The notes under the pieces: generated by a model | Database searches by the model: none | What the model was told of the DNA's origin: nothing | Seen by the model: only the letters and a program-made list of their open reading frames with translations | Program-made: the position numbers and the translations under genes | DNA from: a virus | IMG/VR virus record: IMGVR_UViG_3300001213_000016 | Coordinates: 1-20,776 of that record | Length of the DNA: 20,776 nucleotides | Reading direction: 5' to 3' (one strand) | In this document: positions 1 to 6,290 of the stretch, piece by piece | How the letters are laid out: each line of letters starts with the position of its first letter | How positions within the stretch are numbered: position 1 is the stretch's first letter

Positions 1-684
1 GTTGCCATTGCCGCCATTGATAGTTCCGGTCTCTATGCCACCAACACCGCCAGCCAGTAAAACAGTGCTCCCATTGACTGAGTTGACACTACCAGCCGTT
101 CCGCCCGTTCTTGCTGTGGTAGAATCGGCTCCTCCTCCGCCGCCACCAGAGGTAGGCTCGTAAGCACCCGAAGATGTTCCCCCCGAGTTTACTGAGTTGG
201 CACCCACAGTCAATGTCCCATTGCCTCCTCCTCCAAGGCTTGCCGATGGAGTAAATGTTGTTCCCGCACCAGTTACCGCACCACCACCATTAGCATTACC
301 AGAAAGAGATCCTGCCGTCGCGGCAGTTCCCACAGTTCCTGATATTGTTCCGAAAGATGTGGCTCCCCCTGTTCCTCCAGGATTTCCAGCGGAATTAGCA
401 CTCGCCTGTGTTGCCCCAGCTGTACCCGCAGCGCCGATAGTTACTGTAACACCGGAATTACTCCAGGTAGCGGCAGGACCTTCATACATAAATGCATAGC
501 CTCTAGAACCCCCACCACCTCCACCCGAGAGAGTAGTGAGACCCTGTGCTCCTGAAGCTCCACCTCCTCCACCAGATACCCCAATAACGCGTACATATAT
601 AGTACGAGGGCTCATGGTCCAAGTACCGGAACTGTTAAATGTGGTAACTAACATTGAATGGTTAGTTGCGTTATTATTTGCCAT
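1..684 (-). CDS. Glycine-rich tail/adhesin protein, 3' end outside window
   Basis: This minus-strand frame starts at the ATG at 682-684 and runs open through the left edge, giving 228 residues with no stop. The N-terminus (MANNNATNHSMLVTTFNSSG, then TWTMSPRTIYVRVIGVSGGG) is the pattern seen in phage proteins with a glycine-rich tail domain: a short beta segment, then VxVxGxSGGGGG, then long Gly/Ser/Ala/Thr stretches with several runs of five or six glycines. Such proteins are tail-fibre or adhesin components and may form polyglycine-II-type sandwiches like T-even gp38 adhesins; that structural link is an inference. It starts 7 bases after the preceding fibre gene in the same operon, which supports a role at the tail tip or in host recognition. 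The missing C-terminus prevents a firmer assignment. Confidence 0.75.
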   Translation of the reverse strand, partial: MANNNATNHSMLVTTFNSSGTWTMSPRTIYVRVIGVSGGGGGASGAQGLTTLSGGGGGGSRGYAFMYEGPAATWSNSGVTVTIGAAGTAGATQASANSAGNPGGTGGATSFGTISGTVGTAATAGSLSGNANGGGAVTGAGTTFTPSASLGGGGNGTLTVGANSVNSGGTSSGAYEPTSGGGGGGADSTTARTGGTAGSVNSVNGSTVLLAGGVGGIETGTINGGNGN

Positions 685-691
685 ATAAATC

Positions 692-2776
692 CTATACGTA
701 GGTTATATTTCCCATAGATGCTTTAATAACGAAGTCAGTATTGGCAACAGTACAGACCATCTGCAGGCAATCATATCTATTAATAGAAGACAAAGAACCT
801 CCAGCCCCTGTTGTCGTATTTACATTACCAAAGTGAACAGTCTGGCCACTATTTTGCGCTATAGTCCAGCCCCCGGCCCCATTACCAGCAACTTCAATAA
901 CCGAACCAACTGCTGCAGTTGCGGGAAGTGTTAAAGTAACCAGACCGGCATTGTTAGCTATATAGCCATTATTGACCGCCATCGCCGAGCTTGTACCTGT
1001 GACATTATTCCATGGCAATATTCCAGAAGGTATAGTGGCAACACCTAACTGATCAGTAGTGCTATCTATAGTGACCATCATTGAGTTTGAAGTTGTAACC
1101 CCATTGATACCGGCGATATAAGCCGCTGCCAGCTGACCAACACCTACACTGCCCGTACCGTTGCCGATTCTGAGAGTGTGCGCTTCTCCGCCAACTCCGG
1201 GAATTTCAGAACCGATCAAGATATTACTATTTTCAGTACTTCCATAACCAGCTCCGGCGGTAAATCCTAGAACTATATTATTACCACCACTGGTTATATT
1301 GGGAACGACTTGAGCCCCTATATATATATTCTGGTTTCCCGTGTTGTTAAGGGCGGGCTGATCACCTATAACCACATTGTTTGAACCAGTGGCATTAAGA
1401 AGTGCATACCTACCTAATGCGGTATTTCCAGTCGCTAAAGCAGAACTGGCACCTGCCTGTAGACCTATAATAGTATTACCCGATGTATCGGTAACATTTA
1501 GCTCCATGGTATCGGCAGCTATACGCTTAAATAATACTGTCTTTCCGCAGTCTGATGCTGCATTACTGGCCAATATGTTAACATTACTTCCCGTTACAGA
1601 AAGTCCGTCATCTCCCGTTAGAGTCTGTATGCCGCTAGCAGGAATAGTAGCCGTTCCCCATTGCTCGGTGACGCTATCAAGCACCACCATAAGCTGATTA
1701 GATACCGTAACACCATTTACGCCGTATATAAAAGCGGCTGCCAGATCGGCAGCTCCTACCCCAGACGACTCACCGATTCTTAAGGTGTTACTTTCACCCA
1801 CGACGCCCGTACTATTGAGCAAAATATTGCTTGATTCAGATGAGCCAAGATCAGATCCTGCAGAAGATCCTATGGCAATGTTAAATACACCCGTAGTCAA
1901 TGTTTCTAGAGAGTGCGATCCTACCGCAACGTTGTCTGTAGACCCATTTGCTTGATTCATAGAATTCAAACCAATGGCCACATTCCCGACACCATTAGTT
2001 TCATTATCTAAAGAGTCCGCACCTATGGCAATGTTGGCACTTCCCGTGGTGAGAGCACCCAAGACATCCTGACCAAGTCCGGTATTAAATATACCGGTAA
2101 GGGTAAGATTGCCCGAACTATTACCTATGATTGTATTTTGAGATGCGTCACTGACATTGAGTTGCAGCTCGGTAGCGCTTATAGCATCAATAGATACCGA
2201 ACTGCCACTATTAAGCGACGCGTTTCCCGCATCTATAGTTACTGCAGATCCCGTTACCGATCCAGTATCGCCATTGATGGTTTGTATGCCACTAGCGGGG
2301 GCTGCTTGGAAGGTGGGTGCCACACCAGCGCCATTACTGGTGAGTATTTGACCGGCAGTACCTACCGTTGTATCAACTAATCTCGTTCCATCAAAATAAA
2401 CTACACCATACGTATTGGCGAAAGAACTAGCATTGGTACCCCCATTAGCAATAGCCACTATACCCGTAAGTCCATAGTTTACGGTATTACCTATTGCAGA
2501 CGATGAAATATTAGTACCACCTAGAAAGTTTATTACACCCAATGCGGGCGTAGCACTACCCGCATCAGCGTCATAGGTAATAGCTACCGATCCACCAGAA
2601 CTTATAGTAAGCGTATTGGTACCGGGATTTCCTACCACATTAACAGTGGTTCCGTCTCCAATCACATTAATATTGCCCGAACCATCTGGTGGTACTGGTC
2701 CGCCCGTGTTACCAGTGAGAGTCTCTACATAGGTACCAGGAGCTATGCTGTGTTGAACTTTTCCACTTTGTGACAT
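692..2776 (-). CDS. Tail-fibre protein with two tandem YadA-head-like repeat modules
   Basis: I chose the ATG at 2776 (694 residues) over the upstream GTG at 2794 because AAGGAG lies six bases before it. Counting from the GTG, residues 167-385 and 386-589 are two copies of one module. Each opens with ASGIQTxxGD, contains repeats of the type NIAIGxxSL or NVAIGxNSM, then SSNILxxS, NTLRIG, GVNGVT and xTATIP. The NxAIGxxSL units match the left-handed beta-roll repeats of YadA heads, which also occur in phage fibres, often before an S74 chaperone domain. No S74 domain is seen here. The C-terminus (GGWTIAQNSGQTVHFG, then GGSLSSINRYDCLQMVC) looks like a beta-structured cap. It probably forms a trimeric fibre for receptor binding. 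Function is inferred from repeat type and context. Confidence 0.75.
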   Translation of the reverse strand: MSQSGKVQHSIAPGTYVETLTGNTGGPVPPDGSGNINVIGDGTTVNVVGNPGTNTLTISSGGSVAITYDADAGSATPALGVINFLGGTNISSSAIGNTVNYGLTGIVAIANGGTNASSFANTYGVVYFDGTRLVDTTVGTAGQILTSNGAGVAPTFQAAPASGIQTINGDTGSVTGSAVTIDAGNASLNSGSSVSIDAISATELQLNVSDASQNTIIGNSSGNLTLTGIFNTGLGQDVLGALTTGSANIAIGADSLDNETNGVGNVAIGLNSMNQANGSTDNVAVGSHSLETLTTGVFNIAIGSSAGSDLGSSESSNILLNSTGVVGESNTLRIGESSGVGAADLAAAFIYGVNGVTVSNQLMVVLDSVTEQWGTATIPASGIQTLTGDDGLSVTGSNVNILASNAASDCGKTVLFKRIAADTMELNVTDTSGNTIIGLQAGASSALATGNTALGRYALLNATGSNNVVIGDQPALNNTGNQNIYIGAQVVPNITSGGNNIVLGFTAGAGYGSTENSNILIGSEIPGVGGEAHTLRIGNGTGSVGVGQLAAAYIAGINGVTTSNSMMVTIDSTTDQLGVATIPSGILPWNNVTGTSSAMAVNNGYIANNAGLVTLTLPATAAVGSVIEVAGNGAGGWTIAQNSGQTVHFGNVNTTTGAGGSLSSINRYDCLQMVCTVANTDFVIKASMGNITYV

Positions 2777-2786
2777 AATTTCTCCT

Positions 2787-3128
2787 TTAGGCACCTACTC
2801 CATAGAACACTGTCAAGTATACTGATCCCGATGATGGAGATCCCTTAACATACAAACGCTGTCCCTGGGCGAAGTAAAGCGCACCACCCGGAAGTGATGA
2901 ATTACTTGAAACATCAAGTAATACAAAAGCCTCAGAGGGAAGCACAAAATGATCCGTAATCCCATCAAAACTAAAGGTTAAAAGCACATCTGTTTGATTC
3001 TGTAACCAAAATATACGCACTGGATTTGCAAAAGGCGCTCCCATTCCAGCGTAAGTTCCTGATATGCCACCAAAAGCAACCGTGCGAATAGCCTCGGGAT
3101 ACATCCTAAGGCATAGATTCTGCGCCAT
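2787..3128 (-). CDS. Small beta-rich virion protein, paralogue of the preceding gene
   Basis: This 113-residue protein has a good GGGAG ribosome binding site before the ATG. I do not recognise a named family. It aligns with the 115-residue product just upstream (3140-3484) over most of its length: both have N-[QS]-[TS]-[DS]-DVL-x4-[FY]DG-x2-[DN]H near the middle, then F-x2-G-x3-Y-x2-G, and end S-x-G-x-[VL]YL-x3-[FY]Y. The predicted character is all-beta with no signal peptide or membrane segment. The stop codon lies just before the next fibre gene's ribosome binding site, so the two are probably translationally linked. A role as a fibre-attachment, baseplate or decoration subunit is likely from context but unproven. 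Confidence 0.7.
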   Translation of the reverse strand: MAQNLCLRMYPEAIRTVAFGGISGTYAGMGAPFANPVRIFWLQNQTDVLLTFSFDGITDHFVLPSEAFVLLDVSSNSSLPGGALYFAQGQRLYVKGSPSSGSVYLTVFYGVGA

Positions 3129-3139
3129 AACAACTCCCT

Positions 3140-3484
3140 CTAGGCCTGTGGTTGATAATAAGCAGCAAGATATAAATTTCCGGTACTTAAAGCCGTTCCA
3201 TTTAAGTACACAATTGTTCCTGCCCGAAAGTTAGCTATAGAAGTATTAGGCTGAGCATTAGTCTGTGCATTAATAGTGAGTACCCCGCCACTTTTAGTAA
3301 CGAAATCATGATTAGTGCTCCCGTCATAACTAATAAGCACATCAGAACTACTGTTATTAATAATACGAAGAATACAAACCCCTTGAGGAAGTCCAGATGA
3401 GTTGATTGCTTGATAGCTTCCCGTAAACGCCGATCCCGCAACCGAAGTGAGCGGTATAGGAAGAAGCACATTTTTAGTTGCCAT
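3140..3484 (-). CDS. Small beta-rich virion protein, duplicate partner
   Basis: The start at 3484 (115 residues, MATKNVLLPIPLTSVAGSAF) is preferred to the ATG at 3499 because GGAG sits six bases before it. That start overlaps the upstream 68-residue gene by 11 bases. The protein is rich in Ser, Asn and Thr and looks all-beta. It is homologous by eye to the next gene downstream (see the shared motifs noted for 2787-3128), so the pair looks like a tandem gene duplication. Its place between a tail-fibre gene and another fibre gene suggests a structural role at the tail tip or fibre junction. No enzyme motif, signal peptide or membrane segment is visible. Confidence 0.7.
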   Translation of the reverse strand: MATKNVLLPIPLTSVAGSAFTGSYQAINSSGLPQGVCILRIINNSSSDVLISYDGSTNHDFVTKSGGVLTINAQTNAQPNTSIANFRAGTIVYLNGTALSTGNLYLAAYYQPQA

Positions 3485-3680
3485 CCTGGTCTCCATCAAT
3501 AGGCGATACCTCTTTAGGAGCTGCTCGTTCCGCAGCGGCTAAAGCTTCAGCTGCTACTTTCTGGAGCATTTGAAATAGCACATCATACACTTCTCCATGA
3601 GGAGCCCCTATGGGAATGTGTAGCATGTATTCACGATCATTCTTAGTGACGGATAGCCCGATTATATTTTTAAATTCCAT
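3474..3680 (-). CDS. Small protein of unknown function in fibre operon
   Basis: The start is the ATG at 3680 (68 residues), with AGGA seven bases upstream; an in-frame TTG at 3686 falls too close to that site. The first half (MEFKNIIGLSVTKNDREYML, then HIPIGAPHGEVYDVLFQML) looks like a small beta-hairpin plus helix. The second half is a helix rich in Ala and Glu with an acidic tail. It starts 10 bases after one fibre gene and overlaps the next gene by 11 bases, so it is translated with fibre proteins. A fibre-assembly chaperone or attachment factor is possible, but no family is recognised. Confidence 0.65.
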   Translation of the reverse strand: MEFKNIIGLSVTKNDREYMLHIPIGAPHGEVYDVLFQMLQKVAAEALAAAERAAPKEVSPIDGDQDGN

Positions 3681-3689
3681 AGTCAAATC

Positions 3690-4538
3690 CTATGCATCGT
3701 AGCTTGCAAATAGTGGCACATAGTAACTAGTTCCCGCTACGTTAACCTGCAGGAATCCCGAACTAACGGTATTTCCAGCACCGCTTACTCCCGTTATCAC
3801 ATATACACCGCTTCCGCCAGCACCCAATGTGGGATTAGATCCATAAGCAACTTGTCCAGCTATGGCAGTAGGAGTGGCTCCCCCGCCAGCAATAAATCCA
3901 CCCGCAGTAGCCGTCATATTGCCCGTCTGTGCAGTTACATATCCACCACTTATGGTACCCACAGATATACCACTGTTAGGCGCACTAAATCCACCACTGG
4001 CTCCACTGGCTATAAATGTTCCAGTAGCTCCAGAGGCTGTTATATTACCCGTAGTTGCAGTGATCCCCGTACCCGCGGTCATTGTTGTACCTGCATTCAC
4101 TTGTCCGGCAGTAGCAACTATATTACCTGTAGTTGCGGTGATACCTGTACCAGCAGTCATGGTCGTAGCTGAGTTAATGACCCCTGTTCCAGTGGTAACT
4201 ATATTAGCTGGAGAAGTTATTCCACCCGTTGCGGTCAACAATGAAGCAACACTCGCGGTGCTACCCATAGTGACAGCGCCATCAAGAAGACTAATTCCTG
4301 TGACATGAAGGTTCGTAAATACCCCGGCCCCACCACTTAAGTTTTCCCAGGTAGCCAGGTTGTTGACAATAGAGGTTAGCACATAGGCTGCATTACCCGT
4401 GGTATATATCCACAAGGTACCAATCTGGGCCTTGTCAGCCGTTGTTGGAGTACGCAGACTCACTATAGGCAATGGAAAGACGTTTATAAGGGGCGATGAT
4501 AGCCCATACGCAATTTGATTTGGTTGGTTTACTGCCAT
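3690..4538 (-). CDS. Tail-fibre protein, paralogue of neighbouring fibre
   Basis: This 282-residue protein has AAGGA seven bases before its ATG. Residues 10-80 form an N-terminal module (AYGLSSPLINVFPLPI, then TPTTADKAQIGTLW and AAYVLTSIVNN) shared almost position for position with the upstream fibre at 4562-5356; this is probably the part that anchors to the tail. The middle is a low-complexity Gly/Thr/Ala beta-repeat region with two near-perfect copies of TMTAGTGITATTGNI at about 126-140 and 152-166. The C-terminus (GFLQVNVAGTSYYVPLF) also matches the neighbour's C-terminus. The arrangement suggests a trimeric beta-helical fibre with conserved ends and a variable shaft. The receptor is unknown. 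Confidence 0.8.
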   Translation of the reverse strand: MAVNQPNQIAYGLSSPLINVFPLPIVSLRTPTTADKAQIGTLWIYTTGNAAYVLTSIVNNLATWENLSGGAGVFTNLHVTGISLLDGAVTMGSTASVASLLTATGGITSPANIVTTGTGVINSATTMTAGTGITATTGNIVATAGQVNAGTTMTAGTGITATTGNITASGATGTFIASGASGGFSAPNSGISVGTISGGYVTAQTGNMTATAGGFIAGGGATPTAIAGQVAYGSNPTLGAGGSGVYVITGVSGAGNTVSSGFLQVNVAGTSYYVPLFASYDA

Positions 4539-4561
4539 AATTATTTCCTTAGGTAAATTTA

Positions 4562-5356
4562 TTATTCAATAGTTTGGTCAAAATAGGGCACCCAGTAACG
4601 AGTAGATCCTATAAATATTTTTACAAATCCTGTGTTATTTGCAGGGCTTGCAGAACCTATTGCCTTAACAGTTAGAGTTCCTGATCCCGATGCAGCATTT
4701 GTTTGACCTGTAATAGCAACTTGACTTCCAGTAGTGGAAACATCCCCTGCCACAATAAGAGATCCAGAAGATACAATGCTACCACCAAGGGTAGTTATGG
4801 TGCCAGAAGTGGATGTAATATCATTTTCAGCCGTAATATTTCCATTTCCCGAAGTGGCATTACTAACGAAGAGGTCTCCATTTGTAACAGTTATATCTCC
4901 TAAAGTAACCGTTACATCACCACTCTGAACACTAACACCTCCCGATTGAGCAACAATTCCCAATGCTCCTACAATTTGATTGCCTGCGTTAATGCTACCA
5001 GCGTTAGCATTAATATCACCGGAACCCACCGTTAAATTATGCCCAACACCATTCACAACCACGGAGGCATTAATATTCACCTGCCCGTTAAAGGTAGACG
5101 TTCCATCAACCAATAATGTTGAAAAGTGACCATCTCCTCCACCAGTGCTGAGCCATACTGCTGAATTATTAACTATAGAAGTCAAAATATAGGCAGCATT
5201 AGTTAATGCACTCGTAGTTCTTTTAACCCATATCGTCCCCAATTGAGCTTTATCTAGGGCAGTGGGGGCCCTACTGCTAATTATAGGGCTAGGGAACACA
5301 TTTATTATGGGCTGACTAAGGCCATATGCGTCAAGATTATTAGGATTGGTGGACAT
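4562..5356 (-). CDS. Tail-fibre protein, first gene of fibre operon
   Basis: I place the start at 5356 (264 residues, MSTNPNNLDAYGLSQPIINV) rather than the ATG at 5368. From this start it aligns without gaps to the start of the paralogue at 3690-4538, and GGGA lies seven bases before it. The N-terminal anchor has YGLSxPxINVFPxPI, then PTxxDKAQxGTxW and AAYxLTSIVNN. The middle has short beta repeats such as GDVTVTLGDITVTNGDLFV. The C-terminus GFVKIFIGSTRYWVPYF matches the paralogue's end. It is the first minus-strand gene left of the divergent regulatory region at 5411-5450, so it probably heads a fibre transcript of its own. Function is inferred from repeats and context. Confidence 0.8.
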   Translation of the reverse strand: MSTNPNNLDAYGLSQPIINVFPSPIISSRAPTALDKAQLGTIWVKRTTSALTNAAYILTSIVNNSAVWLSTGGGDGHFSTLLVDGTSTFNGQVNINASVVVNGVGHNLTVGSGDINANAGSINAGNQIVGALGIVAQSGGVSVQSGDVTVTLGDITVTNGDLFVSNATSGNGNITAENDITSTSGTITTLGGSIVSSGSLIVAGDVSTTGSQVAITGQTNAASGSGTLTVKAIGSASPANNTGFVKIFIGSTRYWVPYFDQTIE

Positions 5357-5410
5357 AAATAATCCCATTAAAAAGTTAATACTCCTATATAACCATATAG
5401 TTCTCGATGC

Positions 5411-5439
5411 GATATAAATTATTTGACAAATTCTGTCAT
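5411..5439 (-). promoter_or_regulatory. Candidate sigma70 promoter for tail-fibre operon
   Basis: Read on the minus strand, ATGACA (5434-5439) is followed after 17 bases by TATATC (5411-5416). This resembles a sigma70 promoter with one mismatch in the -35 box and two in the -10 box. It points toward the fibre gene starting at 5356. Its -35 box overlaps one arm of the inverted repeat at 5424-5438. It is seen by eye only, and AT-rich sequence raises the chance of a false match. Confidence 0.4.
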
Positions 5440-5450
5440 TAATTTAATAT
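5423..5450 (+). promoter_or_regulatory. Strong sigma70-like promoter for plus-strand cassette
   Basis: A perfect -35 box TTGACA (5423-5428) is followed after 16 bases by TAATAT (5445-5450). The predicted transcript starts near 5457, about 23 bases before the ATG of the ribbon-helix-helix gene at 5480, which has its own GAGGA ribosome binding site. This is the clearest promoter in the window. It supports independent expression of the cassette apart from the late genes around it. Confidence 0.6.
5424..5438. promoter_or_regulatory. Inverted-repeat operator between divergent promoters
   Basis: TGACA-AATTC-TGTCA is a perfect inverted repeat with 5-base arms and a 5-base spacer. Its left arm lies in the -35 box of the plus promoter and its right arm in the -35 box of the minus promoter. 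Ribbon-helix-helix proteins commonly bind short inverted repeats of this size as dimers of dimers, and the adjacent gene encodes one. That this protein binds this site, and so represses both promoters, is an inference. Confidence 0.45.
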
Positions 5451-5479
5451 ATTAATAAGTTAATAATTTATGAGGATTT

Positions 5480-5641
5480 ATGGACGAACAGAAATCACTT
5501 ACGGCAACCCTATCCGCGAGTGTTCCTAAAGAAATTCACACGCAGGTCAAGATGATGGCAGCCATGAAGGGTATAAGCGTACAGAGGTACATCGCGCAGG
5601 CGGTGATGATTAGGCTGGCAGAAGATCAAAAAGCACAATAA
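5480..5641 (+). CDS. Ribbon-helix-helix (CopG/Arc-type) small transcriptional regulator
   Basis: This 53-residue plus-strand protein begins MDEQKSLTATLSASVPKEIH. The layout is a short polar beta strand (LTATLSASVP), helix A (KEIHTQVKMMAAMKG), a turn (IS) and helix B (VQRYIAQAVMIRLAEDQK). The strand-helix-G-x-[ST]-helix pattern and the length are those of CopG/Arc-type ribbon-helix-helix DNA-binding proteins, which act as dimers inserting the beta ribbon in the major groove. A GAGGA ribosome binding site precedes the ATG and a near-consensus promoter lies upstream. It is the first gene of a three-gene cassette facing against all surrounding virion genes, as expected for an autoregulated accessory (moron) operon. 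Its targets are unknown; the repeat at 5424-5438 is the obvious candidate. Confidence 0.7.
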   Translation: MDEQKSLTATLSASVPKEIHTQVKMMAAMKGISVQRYIAQAVMIRLAEDQKAQ

Positions 5642-5680
5642 TCCTGAGGAGGAAACATAAACAAAGAATCACATAAGGTA

Positions 5681-5995
5681 ATGCCACTTCGCAAAGTTCA
5701 ATTTATTATAAAAAATTTCACCGATGAATCCACGAAGGATAATCCTATATTGCTAGAAAAGATCCCCTGGGCAGTTGGAATAGCTAATCTTACTAGACAT
5801 GACATATGCGCTCTTAGTTGTGAATTTGGGTGGTCATTCATTCCAGCATTTGAATGCTCATTGGTGACCTACGAAGGAAATGAGACAATATTCAAGCATT
5901 TAATGGGAGATCGTATCTTCTTAAGGATTCAAGAAAGCTATGAAACTGGATTAAGCAAAGAAGAAGTTATTGTAGATATTTATTATAAAGAATAA
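5681..5995 (+). CDS. Unknown small protein of plus-strand cassette
   Basis: From the ATG at 5681 this is a 104-residue protein with mixed alpha/beta character and three cysteines, no signal peptide and no membrane helix. I do not recognise a family. The start is uncertain: the ATG has only a poor, too-close AAGG. Twenty-four bases upstream and in frame, the codon ATA at 5657 follows a very strong GAGGAGGAAAC element, the same context (GAGGGGGAGAC then ATG) that precedes the next gene. Translation from the ATA would add eight residues (M-NKESHKV). It lies 39 bases after the ribbon-helix-helix gene and 16 bases before the next gene, so the three are probably co-transcribed. A role in host or phage interference is possible from its moron-like position but not shown. 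Confidence 0.7.
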   Translation: MPLRKVQFIIKNFTDESTKDNPILLEKIPWAVGIANLTRHDICALSCEFGWSFIPAFECSLVTYEGNETIFKHLMGDRIFLRIQESYETGLSKEEVIVDIYYKE

Positions 5996-6011
5996 ATCCC
6001 GAGGGGGAGAC

Positions 6012-6290
6012 ATGGAACTACAGAGCCTTATACGGGACTATAAGCAAGCTCTATCCGAATACGAGTTGGCTTCTAAGAAAAAAGAGTACATCAAAGAGCA
6101 ATTCCTGAAGGTGATCGAATGGCAACCGGGGACTTATGGAGATATCTTAGTATCTAAATCCAAGCAGCCCCCTATAGTTGAGTGGAAAGAGCTCATATCT
6201 CACTTATGCATAGAGCAAGAAGTTATATCTAGGTACACGGTTTACAGGCCTGAGATATTAAAGGTGACCGTTAAGAGATCTATTATATAA
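6012..6290 (+). CDS. Unknown small protein with N-terminal coiled coil
   Basis: This 92-residue protein follows a strong GAGGGGGAGAC ribosome binding site. Residues 1-35 (LIRDYKQALSEYELASKKKE and onward) form a likely amphipathic helix or short coiled coil. The second half (GTYGDILVSKSKQPPIVEWK, then ELISHL) has a short beta hairpin followed by a V-[ED]-W-K helix start, loosely like small DNA-recombination accessory modules in phages; that similarity is weak. It is the last gene of the plus-strand cassette. Its stop overlaps the stop of the convergent ejection-protein gene by 8 bases, and no clear plus-strand terminator follows. Function unknown. Confidence 0.7.
   Translation: MELQSLIRDYKQALSEYELASKKKEYIKEQFLKVIEWQPGTYGDILVSKSKQPPIVEWKELISHLCIEQEVISRYTVYRPEILKVTVKRSII

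Noticed and set aside
197-499. Plus-strand open frames opposite Gly/Ala/Thr-rich fibre genes (also 1377-1697, 2157-2351, 3862-4308, 15095-15340)
   Set aside because: They are Pro/Val/Ala-rich antisense shadows of low-complexity coding sequence and have no ribosome binding sites or family resemblance.
4050-4175. Short direct DNA repeats resembling a CRISPR or tandem array
   Set aside because: They are in frame and encode repeated fibre motifs (TMTAGTGITATTGNI); there are no spacers of constant length.
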